A DNA stretch of 64,000 bases from Methylotuvimicrobium sp018830325 (GTDB lineage: Bacteria; Pseudomonadota; Gammaproteobacteria; Methylococcales; Methylomonadaceae). The notes below the pieces were generated by a model that saw only the letters and a program-made list of their open reading frames with translations, was not told the DNA's origin and searched no databases. The stretch covers positions 1,240,001 through 1,304,000 of the forward strand of contig NZ_CP173170.1 in NCBI RefSeq assembly GCF_044788715.1, read 5' to 3'. Shown one piece after another: positions 42,562 to 51,649 of this stretch. Position 1 is the first letter of the stretch, and each line of letters begins with the position of its first letter. The translations under genes were made by a program, and so were the position numbers.

Positions 42562-45036
42562 ATGAGGTCATCAAGTCGGCCGCTCGCGTCTGTCGCTGTG
42601 CTGTTTTTCCTGACCGGCATGGCGGCGTTGATTTACGAGGTGCTTTGGCTGAAAGAACTGGGTTTGTTGTTCGGCAATACCAGTCAAGCCATGGCGACGA
42701 CATTGGCCGCATTTTTTTTGGGACTAGCCGCCGGCAGTCATTATTGGGGACGGAAAGTTGCTGCTTTCCGGGAGCCGCTAAAACTGTACGCCGGGCTCGA
42801 GGCCGCGGTTGCCGTTTGCGCGGCGGGTTACTTCATATTACTCGCGGCCTATGGCCGGCTCTATCCGTGGATATTCGATTGCTGCGGCAATCATGCCGGA
42901 TTGTTTACCGGCGTCAAATTCGCCTTGTCGCTGACGATATTGTTTCCGCCTGCTTTTTTCATGGGCGGCACGCTGCCGGTGCTGAGTCATTTCGCGGCAC
43001 CGAATCGTAATGATTTAGGTCGTAACACGGCTTTGCTATATGGCGTCAATACCTTGGGTGCCGTGGCCGGTGCGCTGTTGGCAGGGTTTTGTTTGCCGGT
43101 TTGGCTAGGTTTCAAGGCCAGTTACGGATTAGCGATGGCGATTTCGTTGACGGTCGCGGCGGGCGCTTATGTCTTATCGAAACCGCACACTGAGCAAAGT
43201 CGAGCGCCGATTGAAACCGGCGGCATCGCTTTTCGTCCGCTCGCCGTCATCGCGTTCATGTCGGGGCTTTCGATGCTGGCCCTGCAAGTATTATGGGGGA
43301 GGATGTTCGCGCAGGTATTGCAGAATTCAGTCTACACCTTCGCGTTGATTCTATCGGTATTTCTTATTTGCCTGGCTTTGTCGGGGTTTCTGGCGCGCTG
43401 GTTGATTGCCGTTCGTTTTGATGCCGGAAAGCTGTTGTTCGGGTCGCTGATTATCGGCGGCCTTTTGGTTAATCTCGGGCCTTTCGTGTTTTTGGCGTGG
43501 ACTGACGAACTGCACTATATCGGTTCGGATGTCGGTTGGTATGCTTATTTGCTGCAAATCGCGGCGCCGGCGGCGTTTATCATGGGGCCGCCATTGCTGC
43601 TGTTGGGGATGGCTTTGCCGCTGTCGATTCGTTTGGCGCAAAATCACCGACCAAGCGGTGGAACGCTGGTCGGGCAATTGGTCGGGATCAATACCTTGGG
43701 CGCGATAGCCGGTTCCATCATCGCCGGTTTCTTGATATTGGAATGGATGGGGCTATGGGCCGGAATTCGATTGATTGCGGTGCTGTATTTTTTGACGGCC
43801 ACTTATTGGTTTAGTCGGGCTACGGAGACGGCTTCCAACTGTCGACAGCCTAGCTGTTCCCATAGTCAGAAATCATTTGAATCGGACTGGCGTCGGCGGG
43901 GAGGGTTGTATTTACCGGCAATCGGCATTTTATTGGCGGTTTCAGTATTCGATACCGGCAAATTGCCCCTGGTCAAAGTCGACCCGGTCAACGAAGAAGA
44001 AAGCCTGCTGGAGTTTTGGGAAAGCAGCGCCGGAACAGTCGCGGTGATTCGGCGTGGTGAACATTTGAAAATCAAGGTCAATAATCATTATACGTTGGGT
44101 GGAACAGGGTCTTTCGAGCTCGAGCAATTGACCGGCTCGTTGCCGGTTGCCTTGCATCGTGAGCCGCGTTCGGTTTATGTATTGGGCCTCGGTACCGGTA
44201 TCACGGCGGGCGGCGTATTGAAACATCCGGTTCAGAGACTGACCGTGACCGAGTTGCTGAACGATGTCGTCGAGGCATCGGATAAATATTTCGGCGCTTA
44301 TACCAACGGCTTGTTTTACGACCCGAGAGTGCGTGTCTTGCATGAAGATGGGCGTAATTATTTACGCGGCGCCCGTGAAAAATTTGATGTGATAATCGGT
44401 GATTTGTTCGTACCCTGGGAAGCCGGTACCGGAAGTCTTTATTCGCTCGATCATTTTAAGACAGTCTCCGAACGCTTGAATGAAAACGGTTTGTTCATGC
44501 AATGGTTGCCGGCTTATCAATTGTCGCAAGTCGAATTCGATGTAATCGCCAAAACGTTTTTGGAAGTGTTTCCTTATGCGACAGTGTGGCGCGCCGATTT
44601 CGGCGCATTAAGGCCGGTTTTGGGTTTGTTGGGGAGCAAGAGTAACCAAGATCTTGCGGCATTATCGGTGGGGCATCATCAAAAACTTCTGCTGCATTTT
44701 GCCGGCGATTTGGTTTCGATAAGCAGTCGTTTCGAACAGGCGCGACTGAATACCGACGACAGGCCTATCATTGAATTTTCCGCGCCGGTGAGTCAACGCT
44801 CGATTAAAACCGGACGGCAGGAGTGGCTGGTCGGCGCGGAGTTGATTGAATTAATGGAGGCGCTACAATCTAGCGTTTCGGATTATATAGTCGATGTGTC
44901 GGAGCCTTCGAAGCAATGGCCGCAAGCCGGTTTCAACTTGCAAAAGGCGCAATGGTTTCGCTATCAGGGTCGGCTTAAAGAGGCCGAGCAAGCCATGGCG
45001 AACTATCGGGAATTGCTTGGCGAAGAAGAACAATAG
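42562..45036 (+). CDS. Multi-spanning membrane protein with C-terminal spermidine-synthase-like domain
   Basis: 824 residues from ATG 42562; the frame is open back to 42523 inside the thioredoxin-like gene. Residues about 8-430 hold some twelve membrane segments arranged like a transporter (FFLTGMAALIYEVLWLKELG, later SGLSMLALQVLWGRMFAQ, an internal duplication). The C-terminal part (about 490-760) is a class I methyltransferase/polyamine-synthase fold (YVLGLGTGITAGG, VTELLNDVV, VRVLHEDGRNYLR, VIIGDLFVPW). A short helical tail follows. Such fused spermidine synthase-like proteins are widespread but uncharacterised; polyamine synthesis is not shown. Confidence 0.85.
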   Translation: MRSSSRPLASVAVLFFLTGMAALIYEVLWLKELGLLFGNTSQAMATTLAAFFLGLAAGSHYWGRKVAAFREPLKLYAGLEAAVAVCAAGYFILLAAYGRLYPWIFDCCGNHAGLFTGVKFALSLTILFPPAFFMGGTLPVLSHFAAPNRNDLGRNTALLYGVNTLGAVAGALLAGFCLPVWLGFKASYGLAMAISLTVAAGAYVLSKPHTEQSRAPIETGGIAFRPLAVIAFMSGLSMLALQVLWGRMFAQVLQNSVYTFALILSVFLICLALSGFLARWLIAVRFDAGKLLFGSLIIGGLLVNLGPFVFLAWTDELHYIGSDVGWYAYLLQIAAPAAFIMGPPLLLLGMALPLSIRLAQNHRPSGGTLVGQLVGINTLGAIAGSIIAGFLILEWMGLWAGIRLIAVLYFLTATYWFSRATETASNCRQPSCSHSQKSFESDWRRRGGLYLPAIGILLAVSVFDTGKLPLVKVDPVNEEESLLEFWESSAGTVAVIRRGEHLKIKVNNHYTLGGTGSFELEQLTGSLPVALHREPRSVYVLGLGTGITAGGVLKHPVQRLTVTELLNDVVEASDKYFGAYTNGLFYDPRVRVLHEDGRNYLRGAREKFDVIIGDLFVPWEAGTGSLYSLDHFKTVSERLNENGLFMQWLPAYQLSQVEFDVIAKTFLEVFPYATVWRADFGALRPVLGLLGSKSNQDLAALSVGHHQKLLLHFAGDLVSISSRFEQARLNTDDRPIIEFSAPVSQRSIKTGRQEWLVGAELIELMEALQSSVSDYIVDVSEPSKQWPQAGFNLQKAQWFRYQGRLKEAEQAMANYRELLGEEEQ

Positions 45037-45117
45037 CGAGAAACTCGCTTGTTTTTCTCGTTTCCACTTCGGCTTCGATATCATCTGTTAGTTATCTTAA
45101 GCTTCCGGGCTTCGATG

Positions 45118-45239
45118 ATCGCGATCTGGGGATCGCTCCCACAGGGTGTTGTGGGCACTCCAAGCCGCCCTCTGTGGGAGCGACGCCTTCGTCGCGATTT
45201 CGAAGCCGGGAGCGTAGGTGACAACAAACGGTATTGAGG
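45118..45239 (+). repeat. Interspersed repeat family E, copy 2
   Basis: ATCGCGATCTGGGGATCGCT ... GACGCCTTCGTCGCGATTTC ... GGTATTGAGGTAA. It corresponds to the reverse strand of 9070-9180. Confidence 0.75.
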
Positions 45240-45286
45240 TAAAATTAGCTAAACCTCTTAGGATACGCAGTGAGTTCCATAGCCGG

Positions 45287-45322
45287 GTAGGTCCGGGTTA
45301 CGCTAGCGCTAACCCGACCTAC
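45287..45322. repeat. REP-like hairpin
   Basis: GTAGGTCCGGGTTACGC faces GCGCTAACCCGACCTAC with two differences. Confidence 0.65.
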
Positions 45323-45365
45323 GCCACTGAATGGTTTCATCCTAATAACATATCAAGGAGTTTTT

Positions 45366-45662
45366 ATGCACGTCACTTTGGTTCATGTTCACGTTAAAGC
45401 CGATTATATCGATGATTTTATCGCCGCCACGAAATGCAATCATGAAGCGTCGATTCGCGAAGCCGGCAATCGCCGCTTCGATGTGTTGCAATCGCCCGAA
45501 AATCCGGGGCAGTTCGTTTTATACGAAGCCTACGTTTCTGCCGAAGATGCCGCAGCCCATAAACAAACCGCGTATTATTTGGCTTGGCGCGATACGGTCG
45601 CCGATTGGATGGCCGAGCCCCGTCAAGGGATTCGTTACGAAGGACTTTTTCCGCAGGGGTAA
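45366..45662 (+). CDS. Antibiotic biosynthesis monooxygenase (ABM) domain protein, LsrG-like
   Basis: 98 residues, a single dimeric ferredoxin-like fold: HVTLVHVHVKADYIDDFIAA, then GNRRFDVLQSPENPGQFVLY, EAYVSAEDAAAHKQTAYYLA and the C-terminal strand. This ABM branch includes LsrG and small monooxygenases or isomerases that need no cofactor. It starts after a good AAGGAG site and its stop is 3 bp before the alcohol dehydrogenase, so both probably act on the same or successive substrates. Confidence 0.88.
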   Translation: MHVTLVHVHVKADYIDDFIAATKCNHEASIREAGNRRFDVLQSPENPGQFVLYEAYVSAEDAAAHKQTAYYLAWRDTVADWMAEPRQGIRYEGLFPQG

Positions 45663-45665
45663 ACG

Positions 45666-46859
45666 ATGCAATTTAAACCATTTTCGATTTCACGCCTGCC
45701 GCGCATTAGCTACGGCAGGGGCCGGCTCAGCGAAGTGCCGGCCTTGACGGCTAGTTATGGTGGCAAAGCCTTGTTGGTTACCGGTAAGCAATCTTTTTGC
45801 GGTACGGAACGTTGGCCGTCGTTTATCGAGTCCTTGGAAATGCAAGGCGTTCGCTGGTTGCATGTCACCGTTTCGGGCGAACCGTCGCCGGATCTGGTCG
45901 ATCAAACGGTTAGCCGGTTTGGCGGCGAGGCGATTGCTGTCGTGATCGGCATCGGCGGCGGTAGCGTGCTCGATGCCGCGAAAGCGATAGCGGGGCTTTT
46001 GCCGCACGGTAATTCGGTCATGGATCATTTGGAAGGCGTCGGTCGGAATATTCCTTATCGGGGGCCTAGTACGCCGTTCATCGCCGTTCCGACCACGGCC
46101 GGTACCGGCAGTGAAGCGACCAAAAATTCGGTGTTGAGCGTACAAGGACCGGAGGGGTTCAAGAAGTCTTTTCGTGACGAATGTTTGATTCCCGAATATG
46201 CAGTGATTGATCCCGACTTGCTGGAAAGCTGCCCGCGCGACTTGATCGCGGCCGATGGTATGGACGCCTTCACGCAATTATTGGAATCCTATGTTTCGTT
46301 AAAGGCTAATCCGTTCATCGATGCGTTGGCTTGGAGCGGGATGTGCGCTTTCAAGGAGGGCTTTTTTGCCGCTTGGGAAGGCCGGGAACCTGAAGCCGCT
46401 GAAGGCCGTGCCGCGATGGCGTATGCTTCCTTGCTTTCCGGTATCACGTTGGCGCAAGTCGGTTTGGGTTCTGTGCATGGCTTGGCTTCGCCGTTGGGCG
46501 CCTTTTTCCCGATACCGCATGGCGTGGTTTGCGGAACGATGGTTGCCGCCGCCGCCGAAATCAATATTCAAGCGATTGAAGCGCGAGAACCCGATAATCC
46601 GGCGTTGGCTAAATACGCGCAAGTCGGGCGTTTGCTGATCGGGCGTAACGATATCGGCGATTCGGTTGCGCGCGATTTATTGATCGAGTTGCTTGCCGAA
46701 TGGAGCGAAACCTTGCAATTACCGCGCCTTGGCAATTACGGCATCAGAGAGGCCGATTTTGCAAAAATCGTTGCAAATAGCCGGGGCAGCAGCATGAAAA
46801 CCAATCCGATCGTGCTGACCGATGCCGAGATAGAAGCGATATTGCAGCGGCGGCTTTAA
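45666..46859 (+). CDS. Iron-containing alcohol dehydrogenase
   Basis: 397 residues. NAD-binding GGGSVLDAAKAIAGL, the PTTAGTGSEATKNSVL signature, and the metal-binding C-terminal half. Metal-ligand positions: Asp in DGMDAFTQLLESYVS, His in GSVHGLASPLG and His in FPIPHGVVCGTM. The second ligand, usually His in DALTHA, is Gln here (DAFTQL), which may alter the metal site or simply define a subfamily. Substrate unknown. Pair-wise linked to the ABM protein 3 bp upstream. Confidence 0.93.
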   Translation: MQFKPFSISRLPRISYGRGRLSEVPALTASYGGKALLVTGKQSFCGTERWPSFIESLEMQGVRWLHVTVSGEPSPDLVDQTVSRFGGEAIAVVIGIGGGSVLDAAKAIAGLLPHGNSVMDHLEGVGRNIPYRGPSTPFIAVPTTAGTGSEATKNSVLSVQGPEGFKKSFRDECLIPEYAVIDPDLLESCPRDLIAADGMDAFTQLLESYVSLKANPFIDALAWSGMCAFKEGFFAAWEGREPEAAEGRAAMAYASLLSGITLAQVGLGSVHGLASPLGAFFPIPHGVVCGTMVAAAAEINIQAIEAREPDNPALAKYAQVGRLLIGRNDIGDSVARDLLIELLAEWSETLQLPRLGNYGIREADFAKIVANSRGSSMKTNPIVLTDAEIEAILQRRL

Positions 46860-46916
46860 ACTTAACAATCATGAAGGCTTGGTATCGCCCTGCCAAATGA
46901 AAGTTCTCTGGTGGCG

Positions 46917-47022
46917 GAGGGTGCGGTCACTCGCCCGACAGGACGCCGTGAATACGTCCATGTAGGCTCGACGGCGGCTATCCTTGCCGCCGACGCCTGT
47001 CGATCGAGCAACCGCACCCTCT
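46917..47022 (+). repeat. Palindromic element family A, copy 4 (uninterrupted)
   Basis: 106 bp with ends GAGGGTGCGGTCACTCGCCC and TCGATCGAGCAACCGCACCC that are inverted repeats. The core AGGACGCCGTGAATACGTCC is intact, giving the empty site for the family B insertions seen at 27.6 and 41.8 kb. It lies between the converging alcohol dehydrogenase and ppk genes. Confidence 0.8.
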
Positions 47023-47129
47023 CCGGAACCGGTATTTTCTCTGCCGAGCTTCTTATATCGAAAAATTAGATTAAGATTTCAAATCCGCGAACTTTCACAG
47101 TAACGATCAAAGGTAGTGGTTTTCGCGAC

Positions 47130-49304
47130 TTATCCCAGGCGCGAACCGGATCGGCTTTTTTTCGATTTCTTGAGTTTTTTTTCAGAGCCGGCTTTTTTAA
47201 GGCGTGTCTGGGCTAAGTTAATCAGCGTTTCTTGGGCTCCAACGGTGTCCTGTTCGTTTTTCGGTTGGCGCTGAACATAACTGCCGTCGGGCTGCATCTC
47301 CCAAACGCTTCTTTGGTTATTCAATTGTACGTTCAATATTTCTCGTAGCTCGGCTTGTAATTCGGGTTTCTTAACCGGCGTCACGACTTCCACGCGGCTT
47401 TCCAGATTGCGTTTCATGCAGTCGGCCGAACCGATGAAATATTCTTCGTCTCCGCCGTTTTGGAAATAAAAAATCCGCGAGTGCTCAAGAAAGCGGCCGA
47501 CAATGCTGATGACGCGAACCGAATCGGAAATTCCCGGAATGCCGGGTCGCAGCCGGCAGGTATCGCGGACGATCAAATCGATTTTGACGCCGGCTTGAGC
47601 GGCCCGGTAAAGCGCGGCCGTGATATCGGCATCTTCTAAGGCGTTCATCTTGAATTGAATCAAGCCGGGCGCTTTTGGCGAATGCTTGGCGATTTCGCGT
47701 TCGATTTTTTCGATTAAAGCGGGTTTTAGGTATTTCGGTGAGGTGAGTAGACAATTGTATTGACGCTTCGGAACCAGGCCCGTCGTTAAATAATTGAATA
47801 ACTCGGTAAGGTCTTGGCCGATGTCTTGGTCGCAGGTCAAAATGCCGAGGTCGGTATAGAGCCTGGCGGTTCCGGCATGATAATTTCCTGTGCCGATATG
47901 CGCGTATCGGCGTAGACCGTTGTAGTCCTGGCGAACGACATAAATCACTTTGCTGTGCGTTTTGAGTCCGACCACGCCGTAAGTGACATGAATCCCAGCG
48001 CGCTCCATGCGTTGCGCCCATTGGATATTGGCCGATTCATCGAAACGTGCTTTCAATTCCACCGATACGGTAACCTGCTTGCCATTTAATGCGGCGTCGA
48101 TCAAATATTGGACAATTTTAGTGGCAGCCGAAGTGCGGTATAGCGTCATTTTAATGGCCCGAACATTCGGGTCGCGGCTGGCTTCCTTGACGAAGCGTTC
48201 GACCGTTGTAACGAAAGACTCATAGGGGTGTTGCAGCAGTATCGTTTCTTGTTCGCGAATGGCATGGAAAATATTCGGCGCACCGGCTAATTTAGGGTGA
48301 TCGCAGGGGTGATGCGGGGCGTCGAGCAAGTCCGGGCGGTCGATCGCGGCGATTTGAAATAAATCGGACATCGCCAAGCGCTCGTCGACGATGAAGACAT
48401 CATGCTCGTTCAGATTAAGTTCGGCTGTCAACATGCCGCGTTGTAACTCACCCATCGTTGAGGCGACTTCGAGTCTAACGACAGAGGCGAATTTGCGTTC
48501 GCGCAATTCCGACTCGATCATTTGCAGTAAGTCGTCGGCCTGGTCCTCGTCCTTTTCGGTGATGGCGTTGCGAGTTACACGAAACAAATCCGCAAAAGCG
48601 ATATTCATGCCCGGAAACAGTAAATCTAAATTGTTCGCGATCAAATCGCCCAGCGCAACATAAACAAAATCGTCGCTGACCTGAATGAAACGCGGAAGTC
48701 TGGGGCCGACCGGGACTTTGATCCTGACGAGCGTGACGAGTTCGGGGTCCGTGCAATAGACGCCGGCCAGCAGGTTCAACGCCAGATTCGAAATGAACGG
48801 AAACGGATGCGCCGGATCGATCGCCTGAGGCGTCACTAGCGGAAAAATATTCTGAATATAGTAATCGCGCATTTGTTTTTGTTGAGCGCGCGTTAACTCG
48901 GAGAAAGGAAGGATACGGATGTCTTGCGACTTGAGATGCCCCATTAATTCGACGAATAGTTGCTGTTTTTTCGCTTCGATTTCGCGTACGACCGCGTAGC
49001 ATTCGGTGATTTGTTGTTGTGGGCTGCGACCGTCCACGCTTAATTCGGTGATGCCTGCGCCAAGTTGTTGTTTCAGTCCGCCAATGCGCTTCATGAAAAA
49101 TTCGTCAAGATTGGAGCTGACGATCGCGATAAATTTGACTCTTTCCAGTAGCGGCGTTCGCTCGTCCTCGGCTTCGTGCAAGACGCGTTTATTGAACTCG
49201 AGCCAAGTCAATTCGCGGTTTAGGTACCATTCCGGGGAATGGCTATCGAATTCTGGAGCTATCGGGGCAGGTTTCGGTTCGGTAAGGACGGTGGGTTGTT
49301 TCAT
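47130..49304 (-). CDS. ppk: Polyphosphate kinase 1
   Basis: 724 residues from ATG 49304; a TTG six codons earlier (49322) is possible. N-domain with YLNRELTWLEFNKRVLHEA, head domain, and the two phospholipase-D-like catalytic domains with KMTLYRTSAATKIVQYL, the autophosphorylated His in GLKTHSKVIYV, and YAHIGTGNYHAGTARLYTDLG. It reversibly transfers the ATP gamma-phosphate to polyphosphate. A basic tail with SEKKLKKSKKSRSGSRLG extends beyond the usual end. Confidence 0.96.
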   Translation of the reverse strand: MKQPTVLTEPKPAPIAPEFDSHSPEWYLNRELTWLEFNKRVLHEAEDERTPLLERVKFIAIVSSNLDEFFMKRIGGLKQQLGAGITELSVDGRSPQQQITECYAVVREIEAKKQQLFVELMGHLKSQDIRILPFSELTRAQQKQMRDYYIQNIFPLVTPQAIDPAHPFPFISNLALNLLAGVYCTDPELVTLVRIKVPVGPRLPRFIQVSDDFVYVALGDLIANNLDLLFPGMNIAFADLFRVTRNAITEKDEDQADDLLQMIESELRERKFASVVRLEVASTMGELQRGMLTAELNLNEHDVFIVDERLAMSDLFQIAAIDRPDLLDAPHHPCDHPKLAGAPNIFHAIREQETILLQHPYESFVTTVERFVKEASRDPNVRAIKMTLYRTSAATKIVQYLIDAALNGKQVTVSVELKARFDESANIQWAQRMERAGIHVTYGVVGLKTHSKVIYVVRQDYNGLRRYAHIGTGNYHAGTARLYTDLGILTCDQDIGQDLTELFNYLTTGLVPKRQYNCLLTSPKYLKPALIEKIEREIAKHSPKAPGLIQFKMNALEDADITAALYRAAQAGVKIDLIVRDTCRLRPGIPGISDSVRVISIVGRFLEHSRIFYFQNGGDEEYFIGSADCMKRNLESRVEVVTPVKKPELQAELREILNVQLNNQRSVWEMQPDGSYVQRQPKNEQDTVGAQETLINLAQTRLKKAGSEKKLKKSKKSRSGSRLG

Positions 49305-49516
49305 TTTTAACGTTATTGGCAAGTGGTTAAATGGATTCGCAGCATAATCCTTAATTCGGCAATATAACCATGAAGCACATGAAGTTCTTGAGGTTTTTCA
49401 AGAGAATGTTCATAAACTTTGCGTAACCTTTCAGGAGATCAAAACTGTTATACAAAAGCATGGCAAGTTATTGAATCAACTTCTTATTCTTCATGGTGAA
49501 ATGCTTTTTAGGATAA

Positions 49517-51178
49517 TCATTCGATGTTGCGAGCAATGCTGGTTCGGTTGCGTCCTTCCCGTTTGGCTTGATATAACGCGTTATCGGCGATGGCAAGGAG
49601 CTCAGTTCCGATTAAACGAGGAAAGTGCGCCGAGTCTGCCAGGCCTATCGAGACCGTGCAATTGAATCGTTGATTTTGATCTTGAAAATGAATATTGGTA
49701 AATTGATTGCGGATGTCGTCCAGTAGTCGATAGGCATCGTCTTGATCGCACTCCGGTAGGACAGCTGCGAATTCCTCGCCGCCGTAACGGCCGATGATGT
49801 CCGAATGGCGAAGGCGTTGACGTAGCAGCATGGCAAGCGAAGTGATGACATTATCGCCGACCGTGTGACCGTAAGTGTCGTTGACTAATTTAAAATTATC
49901 GATATCCAGCATCGCGATCGAGACCGGTTTGCCGTTACGTCGAGCTTGGGCCGTCTCCAAATCGGCTGCTTCCTTGATGCTGGCATGTTTCAATAAACCG
50001 GTAAGGCTGTCTTTAGCGATGAGCGAAGTCAAGCGGCGGGCTCTTTCGATACGTGCGCGTGTCGCGGCAATCAATTGCGCATCCGATATCGGTTTCATCA
50101 AGAAATCGTCAGCGCCCTGTCCCATAGCCAAAATTTGTATGTCGAGATCGCTTTCGGAGGAAAGAAAGACTATCGGCAAGCCCGACCATTCGTCGTATTG
50201 ACGAATGACTCCGGCAAGATCGAGACCGGTAAAGTTGGGCATATGCAAATCCAACAAGATTATTTCGGGTCGGAAACTCGCGATTTTGGTCATAACCGCT
50301 TCGGGATTCTTCAAGATTTCCGCTTGCATGCCCGCGACAGTCAGGACTAATTGATAGTGGGCGGCCAGATCGTTGTCGTCGTCGATGATCAAAACACGCT
50401 GGGGAGGCGCTCTTCTTTTTTCCAGAATTTGCATCATGCGGTTGATCAAAACCGTGATGTCGACCGGTTTGACAAAATACCCCTCGGCGCCGAGCCGAGC
50501 CGCGCGAACCCGCGAGTTAAAGTCGTCGGTCGACGAGAGGAACAAAAGCGGACAGTCTAGCGACTTTAAGGTGATTCTATCCTGAAGAAGAATGGGATCC
50601 TGAGCGGAAGGGCGGTGTAACCTTACGTTCATGATCAGCAAATCCGGGCGCTCGAATTGCGCGGCGGTTTCCGCATCTCGGATAGAGTTAAACAAATGAA
50701 CTTCGAAGTTAAAAGACTCTATCTGGCGAGCCAATTCTTGTTCGAATGCCGTATCGTCTTCGATCAGCCAGACCCGCACGGTCTTATCGATAGGCATGTC
50801 CGATGTCATCGCAAGCGCGGCGACCGAATGATTTTCAGGCGGCCCAATGACATTTTTAAGCGCGCCAATATCTTTAATAATCGATTGTCGGATTTCATCG
50901 TCGATCTCGCCTGAGCGGTCTTCAAGCCATGCTTGGAGGCGGATTTCCAAACCGCGCGCAGCATCTCCGAGAGCAGGCACTCCGAATGTGCCGCATGAAC
51001 CTGAAAGTTTATGTAGGCGATGATGTAATTCGTTAAGAGCGGCGACATCGAAATCGCGCTCGATCAGATTTTCGGCGATGGCCTTTAAGCTGTTTAATTC
51101 GACCGGTAAACGCTTTAAAAACTGAGCGCGTAATCGCGATAGTTGTTCCTGGGCATCAGACGGGTTGGATAGAGGCAT
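49517..51178 (-). CDS. HPt-REC-REC-GGDEF diguanylate cyclase response regulator
   Basis: 553 residues. HPt domain (about 10-105) with the phospho-accepting His in HRLHKLSGSCGTFG; a first receiver (about 132-250) whose phospho-acceptor position is Asn (LLIMNVRL) although Lys in FVKPVD remains; a second receiver (about 260-380) with intact Asp in IILLDLHMP and Lys in LMKPIS; and GGDEF (about 390-550) with RYGGEEF and inhibitory site RHSD. An active cyclic-di-GMP synthase is likely. The HPt could accept phosphate from the hybrid kinases upstream in this cluster. It overlaps the REC-only gene by 23 bp and is the last gene of the run. Confidence 0.94.
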   Translation of the reverse strand: MPLSNPSDAQEQLSRLRAQFLKRLPVELNSLKAIAENLIERDFDVAALNELHHRLHKLSGSCGTFGVPALGDAARGLEIRLQAWLEDRSGEIDDEIRQSIIKDIGALKNVIGPPENHSVAALAMTSDMPIDKTVRVWLIEDDTAFEQELARQIESFNFEVHLFNSIRDAETAAQFERPDLLIMNVRLHRPSAQDPILLQDRITLKSLDCPLLFLSSTDDFNSRVRAARLGAEGYFVKPVDITVLINRMMQILEKRRAPPQRVLIIDDDNDLAAHYQLVLTVAGMQAEILKNPEAVMTKIASFRPEIILLDLHMPNFTGLDLAGVIRQYDEWSGLPIVFLSSESDLDIQILAMGQGADDFLMKPISDAQLIAATRARIERARRLTSLIAKDSLTGLLKHASIKEAADLETAQARRNGKPVSIAMLDIDNFKLVNDTYGHTVGDNVITSLAMLLRQRLRHSDIIGRYGGEEFAAVLPECDQDDAYRLLDDIRNQFTNIHFQDQNQRFNCTVSIGLADSAHFPRLIGTELLAIADNALYQAKREGRNRTSIARNIE

Positions 51179-51563
51179 TTTGTTCTCGTTTTTCCCAAAT
51201 TATGCGGATTTGGTCGGCTAGAGTCATCGGGTCGAACGGTTTGGCGATGACATCGATTGCGCCTAACGATCTGTAATCCGCAATTTCGGACGGCTGAATC
51301 TTGGCGGTCATGAAGATAATCGGAATTTCCGCGATGATAGGCTGTTCGCGTAAACGATTGAAAGTCGTCGGGCCGTCCATACCGGGCATCATAACATCGA
51401 GTAGGATTAAATCCGGCATGAAATCGGCCGCTTCGGCCAAGGCTTCCTCGCCGGAAGAGCAGGTTTTTACCGTGAATCCGCCTACCATTTCCAATGCCAG
51501 TTTCGCCACGGTCTGAATGTCGGGTTCGTCTTCTACATAGAGTATGCGTTGAAATGTGCTCAT
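51156..51563 (-). CDS. Single-domain response regulator
   Basis: 135-residue receiver: acidic pair in LYVEDEPDIQ, phospho-acceptor Asp in LILLDVMMPGMDG, Thr in FMTAK and Lys in IAKPFDP. No output domain. It resembles the CheY-like receivers often paired with REC-GGDEF proteins, and it overlaps the HPt-REC-REC-GGDEF gene by 23 bp, so the pair is probably coupled. It may be a phosphate sink or a shuttle between the kinases and that protein. Confidence 0.93.
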   Translation of the reverse strand: MSTFQRILYVEDEPDIQTVAKLALEMVGGFTVKTCSSGEEALAEAADFMPDLILLDVMMPGMDGPTTFNRLREQPIIAEIPIIFMTAKIQPSEIADYRSLGAIDVIAKPFDPMTLADQIRIIWEKREQNASIQPV

Positions 51564-51649
51564 AAAAGAATTTCTTGGATGGTATGGGTTATATATGTAT
51601 AGCGAAGGCGTTTTGATTTTATACGTTTGTTCAATCGTAAACGGGAATT

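Larger units (their letters stand above)
45037..45365. other. Intergenic region with two repeats
   Basis: 329 bases after the spermidine-synthase-like gene: repeat family E copy 2 (45118-45239) and a REP-like hairpin (45287-45322). CAAGGAG precedes the ATG of the next gene. Confidence 0.65.
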
